Of a stretch of DNA of 64,000 nt, positions 8,313-17,725 are shown piece after piece. Both the position numbers and the translations under genes were made by a program. Each line of letters begins with the position of its first letter. Within the stretch, counting starts at the first letter, position 1. The stretch lies in NCBI GenBank assembly GCA_050013915.1, contig JBEKEI010000002.1, positions 6,697-70,696 on the forward strand, given 5' to 3'. The notes beneath the pieces were generated by a model, which did no database searches, was not told the DNA's origin, and was given only the letters and a program-made list of their open reading frames with translations. Source of the DNA: Roseiarcus sp050013915. Its GTDB lineage: Bacteria; Pseudomonadota; Alphaproteobacteria; Rhizobiales; Beijerinckiaceae.

Positions 8313-9725
8313 ATGTCCCACGCCGGCGGGTCGGGCGGAAGCGCTTGCGCGCGCGGCGCCGCGGCGCCAAATGTCGGGAGGGTCGCGGCCGGCGTCTGCG
8401 ATCGGAGCGATGAAACCCTCGTGGCCAACGCGCAGCGCCGAATACGAAGCCTGGCGTCGCTGCTGGCGCAGCTCCACCAGCGCCTGAATCTCGCCTTCGG
8501 GTTTCGACTCTGGGACGGCTCGCTGATCCCATCCGACTGGCCGGCGACCGCCCTTGCTGTAGCGATCGCCGACGAGGGCGCGGTCGCCGCGCTCGTGCGC
8601 GCGCCCCGGATCACCACGCTCGCCAATCTCTGGGCCGCCAAGCGGATCGACATCGTCAATGGCACCCTGCTCGACCTCGTCGCCAACAGACCCCAGGGCC
8701 GCACGCGCGACATCACGCGATCGGTAGGACGGCCGCGGGCGCTGAAGACCGCGCTCGACTTCCTGTTCGTTCCGCGCGGCGGTCCGTGGCCGCTGGAGGC
8801 GATCGCGCCGGAGCGGCGCGGCGGCGGCGCGCCGGACGACAACAAGAAGGACATCGCCCATCACTACGACGTCTCCAACGCGTTCTATCGACTGTGGCTC
8901 GACCGCGAGATGGTCTACAGCTGCGGCTACTTCCACGACTGGGATGACGACCTCGACACCGCGCAGAACCAGAAGCTCGACATGGTCTGCCGCAAGCTGC
9001 GGCTGCGCCCGGGCGATCGCGTGCTCGACATCGGCTGCGGCTGGGGCGCTTTCGCCTGCCATGCGGCGCTCCATTACGGCGTCACGGTTCACGGTGTGAC
9101 GCTGTCCGAACAGCAGATCGCGCTGGCCACGGAAAAGGTCGAGCGGCTCGGCCTCGCCGACCGCGTCTCGCTCGAACTGATCGACTATGCGCTGCTCGCG
9201 GGCGAGGGGCGCTTCGACAAGATCGCCTCGATCGGCATGTTCGAACATATCGGGCTCGACAACTTCGACGCCTATTTCGAGATCGTCCGCCGCCTGCTGA
9301 AGCCGGGCGGCCTGTTCCTGCATCACGCGATCACCCGCCCCGGCGGCAGTCGAACGGCGCGCACGGGCCGACGCCGCGCCGATTTCGCGGCGCTGACGCG
9401 CTATGTCTTTCCCGGCGGCGAACTCGACTATATCGGCCGCACCGTCACCAATCTCGAGCGCAACGGCTTCGAGATCCACGACGTCGAGGGCTGGCGCGAG
9501 CATTACCAGCGCACCTGCAAGTTCTGGCACGACCGGCTCGTCGCCAATTACGACGCGGCGTGCCGCGAGGTCGGCGAGGTCACGACACGCGTCTGGATCG
9601 CCTATCTCGCCGCGTGCTCGATCACGTTCCAGCGCAACAACGCGGGCATATACCAGACCCTGGCGTCGAGGCGGCTGAAGGGGCCCGTGGGGCTGCCGCC
9701 GACGCGGGCCGATCTCTATCGGTGA
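8313..9725 (+). CDS. cfa: Cyclopropane-fatty-acyl-phospholipid synthase
   Basis: A SAM-dependent enzyme of the CFA/mycolic acid synthase family, adding a methylene bridge to unsaturated acyl chains of membrane phospholipids. Seen directly: an N-terminal lipid-binding region ('FRLWDGS'), 'IAHHYDVSNAFYRLWLD', the SAM-binding loop 'VLDIGCGWGAFACHAA', 'VHGVTLSEQQ', 'FDKIASIGMFEHIG' and C-terminal 'FQRNNAGIYQTL'. From ATG 8313 (GGAG 10 bases upstream) it is 470 residues; GTG at 8421 is an alternative that removes a low-complexity N-terminal 36 residues. It converges on ligA, with 18 bases between their stops. Confidence 0.9.
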   Translation: MSHAGGSGGSACARGAAAPNVGRVAAGVCDRSDETLVANAQRRIRSLASLLAQLHQRLNLAFGFRLWDGSLIPSDWPATALAVAIADEGAVAALVRAPRITTLANLWAAKRIDIVNGTLLDLVANRPQGRTRDITRSVGRPRALKTALDFLFVPRGGPWPLEAIAPERRGGGAPDDNKKDIAHHYDVSNAFYRLWLDREMVYSCGYFHDWDDDLDTAQNQKLDMVCRKLRLRPGDRVLDIGCGWGAFACHAALHYGVTVHGVTLSEQQIALATEKVERLGLADRVSLELIDYALLAGEGRFDKIASIGMFEHIGLDNFDAYFEIVRRLLKPGGLFLHHAITRPGGSRTARTGRRRADFAALTRYVFPGGELDYIGRTVTNLERNGFEIHDVEGWREHYQRTCKFWHDRLVANYDAACREVGEVTTRVWIAYLAACSITFQRNNAGIYQTLASRRLKGPVGLPPTRADLYR

Positions 9726-9743
9726 CCGCGCGGCCGCGCCCCG

Positions 9744-11837
9744 TCACCCCCGCCCGGCGCGGCGGAGCCATTCCTCTTCGTCGATCGCCTCGACGCCGAG
9801 TTCGCGCGCCTTGGTCAGCTTCGAGCCGGCGCCGGGGCCGGCGACCAGCAGGTCGGTCTTGGCCGAGACCGAGCCGGACACTTTTGCGCCAAGCCGCTCG
9901 GCCATCGCCTTGGCCTCGTCGCGCGTCATTTTCTCGAGGGCGCCGGTGAAGACGATCGTCTTGCCCGCGAGCGGATGGCCGGCGGCGACGGCCTCCATGG
10001 GAATCGTCGCGACCTCGGCGAGCAGCCGGTCGAGCGCGGCCTCGTTGTGCGGCTCGGCGAAGAAATCGACCAGAGCCTCGGCGACGACCGGGCCGATGCC
10101 GTCGACGCCGTCGATCTCCTGGCGGCCCTCGGAGGTCAGTGCGGCGGCGCGCAGCGCGGCGAAATCGCCGAAATGGCGCGCGAGCCGGCGCGCATTGGTC
10201 TCGCCGACGTGGCGGATGCCCAAAGCGTAGATGAAGCGGTTCACCGCGACCGTGCGCCGCGCCTCGATCGCGGCGAACAGATTGCGTGCGGAGAGTTCGC
10301 CGAAGCCGTCACGCTCGCTGAGGCGCGGGCCATGTTCGCCGTCGCGCTTTTCAAGCGTGAATATGTCGGCCGCCGTCGTGATGAGGCCCTCGGCGAAAAA
10401 CAATTCGATCTGCTTGTCGCCGAGGCCCTCGATGTCCATCGCGTTGCGCGAGCAGAAATGCTTCAGCCGCTCGACGGCCTGGGCCGGGCAGACCAGCGTG
10501 CCTGTACAGCGCGTCACGACATCGGCGACGCCGGTCCTTTCGTCGATCTCACGCAACGCCGCGGAACCGCAGACGGGGCAGAACTTCGGGAAGACGTAAG
10601 TCGGTCCGCGGCCGGCCCGGTCGGCGTCGACGACGCCTAGGACCTGCGGAATCACGTCGCCGGCGCGCTGGATGCGCACGGTGTCGCCGACCCGCACGTC
10701 CTTGCGCGCAATCTCGTCCTCGTTGTGCAGCGTGGCGTTGGAGACGACGACCCCGCCGACCGTCACCGGCCGCAGTCTGGCGATCGGCGTCAGCGCGCCG
10801 GTCCGCCCGACATTGATCTCGATCGCATCGACGATCGTGGTCGCCTGTTCGGCGGGAAACTTGTGCGCGACCGCCCAGCGCGGGCTGCGCGAGACGAAGC
10901 CGAGCCGCTCCTGCAGCGCGAGCGCGTTGACCTTGTAGACGACGCCGTCGATGTCGTAGCCGAGCGTCGCCCGCTGGGCTTCGATCGCCCGGAACTGCGC
11001 GATCATCTCCTGCGCGGAACCGCAGAGCTTGGTCAGCGGATTGACCGGCAGCCCGAATCGCTTGAACGCGGCGATCATGCCGAGCTGGCTGTCGGCTGGC
11101 AGCGCGCTCGCCTCGCCCCAGGCATAGGCGAAGAAGCGCAGCGGCCGCTCGGCGGTGATCCGCGCGTCGAGCTGGCGCAGCGATCCGGCCGCTGCGTTGC
11201 GCGGATTGGCGAATGCCGGCTTGCCGGCCGCGCTCTGGCGCGCGTTCATGGCGGCGAAATCCGCCTTCGCCATGTAGACTTCGCCGCGCACCTCGAGAAT
11301 CTCCGGCGGGGCCCCGGCGAGCTCGTTCGGGATCGCCGCGATCGTGCGCACGTTGGCGGTGACGTCCTCGCCCTCGAATCCGTCGCCGCGCGTGGCGGCC
11401 TGGACGAGTTCGCCATTCCGGTAGCGTAGCGCGCAGGAAAGACCGTCGATTTTCGGCTCGGCCGTGACGCCGAGCTCGGCGTCCTCGGCGAGGCCGAGAA
11501 AGCGGCGCACCCGCGCGCAGAACTCGGTGACCTCGGCCTCCTCGAAGATGTTGCCGAGCGACAGCATCGGCACGACATGGCGGACCTTGGCGAACTTCTC
11601 CGAAGGCGGCGCGCCGACCCGCTTGTTCTGCGAACCGGCCCCCGCGAGCGCCGGAAACGTCGCCTCCAGTTCGGTGTAGCGGCGACGGAGGGCGTCATAG
11701 TCGGCGTCCGAAATGATCGGCGCGTCTTCGGCGTGATAGAGCCGGTCGTGGCGCGCGATCTCGGCGCCGAGCCGCGCATGTTCGGCGCGCGCCTCGTCGA
11801 GGCCGGGTTGGTCGATGGACGCGGCTTTCCTTGGCAT
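9744..11837 (-). CDS. ligA: NAD-dependent DNA ligase LigA
   Basis: A full-length 697-residue NAD+-dependent ligase that seals nicks in replication and repair. The adenylation lysine is in 'AEPKIDGLSCALRY' (K129). It has the N-terminal Ia domain ('HDRLYHAEDAPIISDADYD'), an OB fold, the four-cysteine zinc site ('FCPVCGSA...TLVCPAQ'), helix-hairpin-helix repeats ('ALGIRHVGETNARRLARHF') and a C-terminal BRCT domain ('AGKTIVFTGALEKMTRDEAK'). The ATG at 11837 is used; an in-frame TTG two codons upstream is possible. Neither has a strong Shine-Dalgarno. miaA ends 26 bases upstream on the same strand, so the two may be co-transcribed. Confidence 0.97.
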   Translation of the reverse strand: MPRKAASIDQPGLDEARAEHARLGAEIARHDRLYHAEDAPIISDADYDALRRRYTELEATFPALAGAGSQNKRVGAPPSEKFAKVRHVVPMLSLGNIFEEAEVTEFCARVRRFLGLAEDAELGVTAEPKIDGLSCALRYRNGELVQAATRGDGFEGEDVTANVRTIAAIPNELAGAPPEILEVRGEVYMAKADFAAMNARQSAAGKPAFANPRNAAAGSLRQLDARITAERPLRFFAYAWGEASALPADSQLGMIAAFKRFGLPVNPLTKLCGSAQEMIAQFRAIEAQRATLGYDIDGVVYKVNALALQERLGFVSRSPRWAVAHKFPAEQATTIVDAIEINVGRTGALTPIARLRPVTVGGVVVSNATLHNEDEIARKDVRVGDTVRIQRAGDVIPQVLGVVDADRAGRGPTYVFPKFCPVCGSAALREIDERTGVADVVTRCTGTLVCPAQAVERLKHFCSRNAMDIEGLGDKQIELFFAEGLITTAADIFTLEKRDGEHGPRLSERDGFGELSARNLFAAIEARRTVAVNRFIYALGIRHVGETNARRLARHFGDFAALRAAALTSEGRQEIDGVDGIGPVVAEALVDFFAEPHNEAALDRLLAEVATIPMEAVAAGHPLAGKTIVFTGALEKMTRDEAKAMAERLGAKVSGSVSAKTDLLVAGPGAGSKLTKARELGVEAIDEEEWLRRAGRG

Positions 11838-11863
11838 CGCCAAGATTTAGCCGAAGCCTCGGG

Positions 11864-12784
11864 TCAGCGGAAGCCGTCCAGCGCACGGCCGCCCGCCTCG
11901 AGCGCCGCGTCCGGGGCGACCCAGACGAATTCCGGCATCTGGTGGCGCGCCCAGGTGAACTGGCGCTTGGCGTAGCGGCGCGTGTCGAGCGCCGAGCGGC
12001 TCGCCGCCTCGGCGAGCGTCGCTTTCCCGTCGAGGTGGTCGATGAGATGCGGAACGCCATGCGCGCGCATGACGGGAAGCGCGGCATCGAGCCGGCGCGC
12101 GGCGAGCGCCGCCACCTCCTCGAGCGCGCCTGCCGCGAGCATGGCCCGGAAGCGCCGGTCGATCGCGGCGTCGAGCGCGCCTCGCTCGGGGGCGAGGAAC
12201 AGCCCTGCCCATTCGCCTGGGGCCAGCGGCGGCGCGACCCGGGCGCCGTGGAAGGATGCGAGCGGCCGGCCCGTGGCGGCGAGCACTTCGAGCGCCCTGA
12301 GGACGCGCTGGCGGTCCCCGGGGCGCAGCCCGGCGGCGGAAGCGGGATCGAGCGCGGCGAGCCGGGCGTGCAGCGCGGCGCTCTCGAGCGGCGCCGCCTC
12401 GGCGCGCACATGAGCGCGCACCGCCTCCGGCACGGCCGGAATATCGGAAAGGCCGCGGGTCAGCGCGCGCAGATAGAGGCCGGTGCCGCCGACAAAGATC
12501 GCCGGGGCGCCGCGCGCGGCGGCGCGCTCCGCCGCCGCGGTCGCCGCGGCCAGCCAGCGACCGGCGGAGAAATTCACCGCGCCGTCGACCACGCCGAACA
12601 GTTCGTGCGGGGCGCGACCCTCCTCGTCGGCGTCCGGGCGCGCCGTCAGCACGCGCAGGTCGCGGTAGACCTGCATTGAATCGGCGTTGACGATCGTCGC
12701 GCCGAATTGCAGCGCGAGCGCCAGCGCGGCGGCCGACTTGCCGCTCGCCGTCGGGCCTGCGATGAGAAGGACGCGGCGCTTCAT
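11864..12784 (-). CDS. miaA: tRNA dimethylallyltransferase MiaA
   Basis: A 306-residue MiaA that transfers a dimethylallyl group to N6 of A37 in tRNAs reading UNN codons. The P-loop 'LIAGPTASGKSAAALALA' is at the N-terminus, followed by 'NADSMQVYRDLRVLTARP' and, later, 'RFRAMLAAGALEEVAAL' and C-terminal 'YAKRQFTWARHQM'. Length and motif order are standard. It is divergent from serB with only 33 bases between the two ATG codons, so their promoters must overlap the opposing coding regions. Confidence 0.96.
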   Translation of the reverse strand: MKRRVLLIAGPTASGKSAAALALALQFGATIVNADSMQVYRDLRVLTARPDADEEGRAPHELFGVVDGAVNFSAGRWLAAATAAAERAAARGAPAIFVGGTGLYLRALTRGLSDIPAVPEAVRAHVRAEAAPLESAALHARLAALDPASAAGLRPGDRQRVLRALEVLAATGRPLASFHGARVAPPLAPGEWAGLFLAPERGALDAAIDRRFRAMLAAGALEEVAALAARRLDAALPVMRAHGVPHLIDHLDGKATLAEAASRSALDTRRYAKRQFTWARHQMPEFVWVAPDAALEAGGRALDGFR

Positions 12785-12817
12785 CCCGGCGCCGCGACGT
12801 CCGAACCGTCAGGACCC

Positions 12818-13723
12818 ATGCCCTCGCAAGTCCTCGTCGCCACGCTCGTCGCCGATCCCGCGGTTTCCAGCCTCAGCGATGCCGTGATCGCGCGCGCCGC
12901 GCAAGCCCTGCCGGGCTTTTCGGGCGCGCGATGGCTCGAGCCCGGGGTTGCGGCCGATCTCCTGTTCGAGGGCGACGATCCGGCGCTGGCGCGGGCTCGC
13001 GCGGCGCTCGGCGGCGCGCTGGCGGGCGAGCCGATCGACGCCATCGCGCAAGCCGTCGCAGGCCGGCGCAAGAAGCTGCTGCTCGCCGACATGGACTCGA
13101 CGCTGATCGGCCAGGAGTGCATCGACGAACTGGCGGCCCGGGTCGGCATCGGCGCGCGCGTGGCGGCGATCACCGAACGCGCGATGCGCGGTGAAATCGC
13201 GTTCGAGCCCGCCCTGCGCGAACGCGTCGCCCTGCTGGCGGGGCTGCCCGAGACGGTCATCGCCGAGGTCCTGGAGGCCGCGATCACCGTGACCCCGGGA
13301 GCGCGCGCGCTGGTTGCGACCATGCGCGCGCACGGGGCCTATGCGGCGATCGTCTCCGGGGGATTCACCCAGTTCACCGGCGCGATCGCCGCCCGGCTCG
13401 GATTCGACGAACATCGGGCCAACCGGCTGATCGTCGCCGACGGCCTGCTCGCCGGCCGGGTCGCCGAACCGATCCTGGGGCGCGACGCCAAGCTCGCCGC
13501 CCTGCGCGACCTGCGCGCGCGCCTTGGCCTGGGTGCGGGAGAGACGCTCGCGATCGGCGACGGCGCCAACGATCTGGCCATGCTCGGCGAGGCTGCGCTC
13601 GGCGTCGCCTTTCGCGCCAAGCCCGCCGTCGCCGCTGCGGCGCACGCCCGCATCGACCATGCCGACCTCACCGCCCTGCTCTACGCCCAGGGCTATGCGA
13701 GGGCCTCATTCCTCGACGCCTGA
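12818..13723 (+). CDS. serB: Phosphoserine phosphatase SerB
   Basis: A 301-residue HAD-superfamily enzyme catalysing the last step of serine biosynthesis. The nucleophile motif is 'LLLADMDSTLIGQECIDELA'; motif II is 'AIVSGGFTQFTG', and 'AIGDGANDLAMLGEAALGVAF' supplies the Mg-binding aspartates. A short ACT-like N-terminal region of about 80 residues precedes the HAD core, as in alphaproteobacterial SerB. The ATG at 12818 has AGGA just upstream; the frame is open further upstream but overlaps miaA. It converges on the Do protease gene with 15 bases between stops. Confidence 0.95.
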   Translation: MPSQVLVATLVADPAVSSLSDAVIARAAQALPGFSGARWLEPGVAADLLFEGDDPALARARAALGGALAGEPIDAIAQAVAGRRKKLLLADMDSTLIGQECIDELAARVGIGARVAAITERAMRGEIAFEPALRERVALLAGLPETVIAEVLEAAITVTPGARALVATMRAHGAYAAIVSGGFTQFTGAIAARLGFDEHRANRLIVADGLLAGRVAEPILGRDAKLAALRDLRARLGLGAGETLAIGDGANDLAMLGEAALGVAFRAKPAVAAAAHARIDHADLTALLYAQGYARASFLDA

Positions 13724-13738
13724 CGGCCGACCATGGCC

Positions 13739-15280
13739 TTATTCGATGGCCAGCGCGACGAAACGCACGTCGCCGGCGCCGTTGGCGACCAGCAGCAGGG
13801 CCGATTTCTTGCCGCCCTTCTTGAGCGCGTCGATCGCCTTGCTGACTTCGCCCGGCGCGGTCACCGCCTGCTGGTTGACCTCTTCGATCACGTCGCCGGG
13901 CTGCAGCCCCTTCTCGGCGGCGGGCGAATTGGGCTCGACCGCGGAGACGACGACTCCCTTGATGCTGTCCTTGATCTTGAACGTCTTGCGCGCCTCGTCC
14001 GACAGGCCCGAAAGCTCCATGCCGAACGCCTTGGACATCGCCTTCCTCTGGGCGGCGGCCTCGTCGTCGACGGGCGCGGCGGCGAGCGCTGCGACCTTCT
14101 CGCCGTCCTCGAGGCGGCCGAGCTTGACCGTCTTGGTCATTTCCTGGCCCTTGCGGACGATCACCACCTCAACTTCCTTGCCGACCGGCAGCGAGGCGAC
14201 GAGCTTCGGAAGATCGCGCGATTCCTTGATCTCCTTGTTGTCGAACTTGACGATCACGTCGCCCGACAGCAGGCCGGCCGGCTTGGCCGGGCCGCGCTCG
14301 TCGATGCCGGCGATCAGCGCGCCGCGCGCCGTGCCGAGGCCGAGGCTCTCGGCGATGGAATCGTCGACGTTCTGGATGCGCACGCCGAGCCAGCCGCGAC
14401 GCGTCTCGTGGAATTCCTCGAGCTGGGCGATGACCGGCATCACCAGGTCCGAGGGCGTGGCGAAGCCAATGCCGATCGAGCCGCCCGACGGCGACAGGAT
14501 CGCCGTGTTGATGCCGATGACCTCGCCTGCCATGTTGAACAGCGGGCCGCCCGAATTGCCCTTGTTGATCGACGCGTCGGTCTGGATGAAATTGTCGTAG
14601 GGGCCGCTGTCGATGTTGCGGTTGCGCGCCGAGACGATGCCGGCGGTCACGGTCTCGCCGAGGCCGAAGGGATTGCCGACCGCCATCACGCCGTCGCCGA
14701 CGCGCATCTTGTCGCTGTCACCGAACTTCACGGTCTTGAGCGGCTTGTCGCTCTTGACCCGCAGCACTGCGACATCGACCTTCGGATCCTTGCCGATCAC
14801 CTCGGCCTTCAGCTTCCGCCCGTCGGTGAAGATCACCATGATGTCGTTGGCGTCGCCCACGACGTGATTGTTGGTGATGACGATCCCGGTGGCGTCGATG
14901 ACGAAGCCGGAGCCCAGCGAACTCGACTTCCGCGGACGCGGCGCATCGCCGTTCTGGCCGTGGTTGCGGAAGAACTGCTCGAACATGTCGTCGAAGGGCG
15001 TGCCCTTCGGCAGGTTCGGCGCGGCGTCGGCCTCCTTCTCGTCGAACGTCTGCGTCGCCGAAATGTTGACCACCGCCTCCGCGACGCTGTCGACGAGATC
15101 GGCGAGCGAGGTCGGCTTGGCCTGCGCCATGGCCGGGCCGACTGGCATCGGAGCCAGACCGACCGCCAGACCCGCCGCAAGCGCCAGACCGAGCGCGGGA
15201 CCGCGACCTGCGCGCCATACGCCCGACCGGGACGAGAATGGACTCAATCGAACCGGGGCGGACGTTGGAATAACGCGCAT
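13739..15280 (-). CDS. degP: Do/DegP-like periplasmic serine endoprotease
   Basis: A 513-residue HtrA-family protease for periplasmic protein quality control. A signal sequence (hydrophobic stretch about 28-52 ending 'GPAMAQA') is followed by a trypsin-like domain with the triad H139 ('NNHVVGD'), D169 ('KVDVAVL') and S243 ('KGNSGGP'), then two PDZ domains (about 300-385 and 425-510). The ATG at 15280 has AGGAG 9 bases upstream, better than the open frame reaching 15412. It is the last gene of the hflK-hflC-small ORF-protease run, a conserved alphaproteobacterial order that links membrane and periplasmic proteolysis. Confidence 0.93.
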   Translation of the reverse strand: MRVIPTSAPVRLSPFSSRSGVWRAGRGPALGLALAAGLAVGLAPMPVGPAMAQAKPTSLADLVDSVAEAVVNISATQTFDEKEADAAPNLPKGTPFDDMFEQFFRNHGQNGDAPRPRKSSSLGSGFVIDATGIVITNNHVVGDANDIMVIFTDGRKLKAEVIGKDPKVDVAVLRVKSDKPLKTVKFGDSDKMRVGDGVMAVGNPFGLGETVTAGIVSARNRNIDSGPYDNFIQTDASINKGNSGGPLFNMAGEVIGINTAILSPSGGSIGIGFATPSDLVMPVIAQLEEFHETRRGWLGVRIQNVDDSIAESLGLGTARGALIAGIDERGPAKPAGLLSGDVIVKFDNKEIKESRDLPKLVASLPVGKEVEVVIVRKGQEMTKTVKLGRLEDGEKVAALAAAPVDDEAAAQRKAMSKAFGMELSGLSDEARKTFKIKDSIKGVVVSAVEPNSPAAEKGLQPGDVIEEVNQQAVTAPGEVSKAIDALKKGGKKSALLLVANGAGDVRFVALAIE

Positions 15281-15408
15281 GGCGTCTTTCTCCTGGAGAG
15301 ATTCTGTGGTCGGATTCTGGCTACGCAACCCCTGACCAACAATCGTGTCGGCAAAGCGGCGAAGGCCGCCGGAGCGCGCATTATGCCATATGGGGCCGCG
15401 CTCGCCCA

Positions 15409-15525
15409 TCAACCGAGCCGCCGGGCCGCCCGGGCCATGGGGACGCGCATCGTCTCGGTGAAGCCCGCCAGCAGCATGCCTTCGATCGCGAAGACGAGGC
15501 CGACGGCGGCGGTGAAATCGCGCAA
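15409..15525 (-). CDS. Short DUF2065-like membrane peptide (truncated)
   Basis: A 38-codon frame starting with TTG one base after the hflC stop (TAGGTTG). It reads 'MRDFTAAVGLVFAIEGMLLAGF' in two pieces (LRDFTAAV then GLVFAIEGMLLAGF), the characteristic opening of the small DUF2065 (YjeT-type) protein that sits between hflC and the Do protease in many Proteobacteria. Family members are about 60 residues with two helices; here TGA follows '...MARAARRLG', so the second helix is absent. It may be a shortened functional peptide or a decayed gene. It is too short for usual gene finders. The TTG start depends on coupling to hflC. Confidence 0.5.
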   Translation of the reverse strand: MRDFTAAVGLVFAIEGMLLAGFTETMRVPMARAARRLG

Positions 15526-15526
15526 C

Positions 15527-16447
15527 CTACTTGACCGTTTGCGTTTCCGGCGCGGATTCGCCGGTCGCCGGCGCGGTCGGCGTCGGCGTGCTGAAATAGC
15601 GGAAGAAATCCGATCTGGGACTGATCACGATGCGCGAATCGCCGCTTTTCAGAGCCGTTTCGTAGGCCTGCATGGAGCGGTAGAACGCGAAGAAGTCGGG
15701 ATCCTTGCCATAGCTTTCGGCGAAGATCCGGTTGCGCTCGGCGTCGCCCTGGCCGCTGATCTGGTCGGCTTCCTGCTGCGCCTCGGCGATCGTCACCGTG
15801 ACCTTGCGGTCGGCCTCCGCGTGGATCTGCTGGCTCTGCTGGGACCCCTGCGCCCGGAACTTGGCCGCCCGCTGCTGGCGTTCGGTCTCCATGCGGTTGA
15901 AGACCGCCTTGGAGTTTTCGGCGGGAAGATCGGCCCGCTTGATGCGCACGTCGATCACCGCGAGGCCGAAACGCTCGGCGCTCGACTTCACCTGATCGCG
16001 GATTTCGCTCATCAGCGCGTCGCGGCGGTCGCGCACGATGTCGGTGATCGAGGCCTCCCCGAGCGTGCTGCGCAAGGCGGAGTTCAGCATGCCGCCGAGC
16101 TGGGCGTTGGCGCCCTGGACCGTGCCGACCGTCTGATAGAACCTCAGCGGATCGGAAATCCGGTAACGCACAAAGGCGTCCACTTCCAGCCGCTGGTTGT
16201 CGGCGACCAGGACCTCCTGCCGGCTCTCGTCGAGATCGAGGATGCGCTTGTCGATGTAGATGACGGCGTCGATGAACGGCCATTTGGCGTAGAGGCCGGG
16301 CGCGTCGATGAGGTCGCGCACCGGCTGGCCGAAGCGCAGCACCAGCGCCTGCTCGGTCGGATCGATGGTGAACAGCGAGCCGGCGACGACGATCAGCACG
16401 ATGATCGCCGCGCCGAGGACGGCGAGGCCGGCGAACGGATTCCTCAT
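15527..16447 (-). CDS. hflC: HflC, FtsH protease modulator subunit
   Basis: A 306-residue stomatin/prohibitin-family protein. One N-terminal helix ('AGLAVLGAAIIVLIVVAG') anchors a periplasmic band-7 domain ('FTIDPTEQALVLRFGQPV', 'LEVDAFVRYRISDPLRFYQTV'); a coiled coil rich in E, Q and A follows ('AEAQQEADQISGQGDAERNRI'). HflC and HflK form the complex that surrounds and restrains the membrane protease FtsH. The ATG overlaps the hflK stop (ATGA), so translation is coupled and stoichiometric. Confidence 0.95.
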   Translation of the reverse strand: MRNPFAGLAVLGAAIIVLIVVAGSLFTIDPTEQALVLRFGQPVRDLIDAPGLYAKWPFIDAVIYIDKRILDLDESRQEVLVADNQRLEVDAFVRYRISDPLRFYQTVGTVQGANAQLGGMLNSALRSTLGEASITDIVRDRRDALMSEIRDQVKSSAERFGLAVIDVRIKRADLPAENSKAVFNRMETERQQRAAKFRAQGSQQSQQIHAEADRKVTVTIAEAQQEADQISGQGDAERNRIFAESYGKDPDFFAFYRSMQAYETALKSGDSRIVISPRSDFFRYFSTPTPTAPATGESAPETQTVK

Positions 16448-17553
16448 TTGGCGGCTCCCGCCGGCTTCGGCCGCACGGCGTCGAGCGCCAGATAGGGCAC
16501 CGGCGGGCTCACGCCCGACGTGTCGAGGATGGTCTTGTCCATCGCGCCCAGAACGTGCTCCATCGTCTCGAGATAGAGGCGTTCGCGCGTGACGCCGGGC
16601 GCGTTCTTGTATTGCGCATAGACCTGGTCGAAGCGCGAGGTCTGCCCGATCGCCTCGGCGACCGTCTTCTGGCGGTAGCCCTGCGCCGCGAGCCGGATCC
16701 GCGACGCCTCGCCTTCCGCCTCGGGCACAACCTTGTTGGCGTATTTGTCCGCTTCGTTGACCGCGGCCTGCAGATCCTGCTGGGCCGCCGTTACGTCGCG
16801 ATAGGCGGACAGCACCTCGGCCGGGGCGTCGACCAGCTGAAGCTGGACTTGAAGAACGAGCACGCCCGCCTTGTAGCCGTCGAGAATGCTCTGCATCCGC
16901 TTCTGGACGTCGGGCTCGATCGACTTGCGGTCGCTGGTGAGGATGCCGTCGATCGTCTTGAGACCGACGACTTCGCGCATCACGCTCTCGGCGACCGCCT
17001 TGACGGTCTCCTCGGGATGGCGAATGTCGAACACGAAATCCTCGGGCCGCGCGGGATCGATCTGCCAGATCACGCGGAACTGAACGTCGACGATGTTCTG
17101 GTCGCTGGTCAGCATCAGGCTCTCTTCCGGCGCCTGGGACCGGCTGCGGCCGGTTCCGCCGCCCGTATCGAGTTCGGTGCGATAGCCGACCTCGGTGATC
17201 TTCTGGTCGGAAACGGGAACCTTGATCACGAAGCCGACCGGCCAGGGCCAGTTGTAGTTGAGCCCGGAAACGGTCTTGCCCGCATTGCGGCCGAAGACGA
17301 GATTGATGCCGATCTCGTTGGGCTGGACGGTGTAGAAGCCCCAGGCGAACCACAGCAGGATCGCCACGAGGACGAGAAACACGACGCCGCGGCCGGCGAA
17401 GCCGCCGCCGCTCGGCAGGAATCCGCGCAACGCGTTCTGCAACCGGCGAAGCGCTTCTTCGAGGTCTCCTGGAGATTGGCCGCCGCCCGGCCCCGCTCCC
17501 CAGGGCCCCTGACCGGAACGCCACGGACCGCCGCCTTGATTATTCCAGGACAT
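16444..17553 (-). CDS. hflK: HflK, FtsH protease modulator subunit
   Basis: A 369-residue partner of HflC. It opens with the glycine/tryptophan-rich 'MSWNNQGGGPWRSGQGPWG' typical of HflK, followed by one transmembrane helix ('VVFLVLVAILLWFAWGFYTV'), the band-7 domain ('NEIGINLVFGRN', 'VDVQFRVIWQIDPARPEDF') and the coiled coil ('ANKVVPEAEGEASRIRLAAQGY'). The ATG at 17553 has AAGAGG 5 bases upstream. It is the first gene of a four-gene run with hflC, the DUF2065-like ORF and the Do protease. It is divergent from the HAD gene, leaving 172 bases for promoters. Confidence 0.95.
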   Translation of the reverse strand: MSWNNQGGGPWRSGQGPWGAGPGGGQSPGDLEEALRRLQNALRGFLPSGGGFAGRGVVFLVLVAILLWFAWGFYTVQPNEIGINLVFGRNAGKTVSGLNYNWPWPVGFVIKVPVSDQKITEVGYRTELDTGGGTGRSRSQAPEESLMLTSDQNIVDVQFRVIWQIDPARPEDFVFDIRHPEETVKAVAESVMREVVGLKTIDGILTSDRKSIEPDVQKRMQSILDGYKAGVLVLQVQLQLVDAPAEVLSAYRDVTAAQQDLQAAVNEADKYANKVVPEAEGEASRIRLAAQGYRQKTVAEAIGQTSRFDQVYAQYKNAPGVTRERLYLETMEHVLGAMDKTILDTSGVSPPVPYLALDAVRPKPAGAAK

Positions 17554-17725
17554 GAAACCTCTTGCCGGCCCGACGCCCGCCTCGCGGCGCCTATATAGGG
17601 GACGCGGGCGGCGCCGGCAAACGAAGCCGCGCCAAACCCCCTTCGCCGGCGGCGCCGGCAACCGCGCCGGGAGCGGCGGCGTCCATTGCGCCATCGCGCG
17701 CGCGCAGCGACGGGAGGACTGTCTC

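Noticed and set aside
6106..8532. Longer version of the ATP-grasp ligase (808 codons)
   Set aside because: The extra N-terminal 320 residues overlap the GNAT gene in another frame and have shadow-like composition; homology begins at the ATG at 7566.
13733..16495. 920-codon plus-strand frame across the Do protease and hflC
   Set aside because: Composition is that of a shadow frame, and the opposite strand encodes well-conserved degP and hflC.
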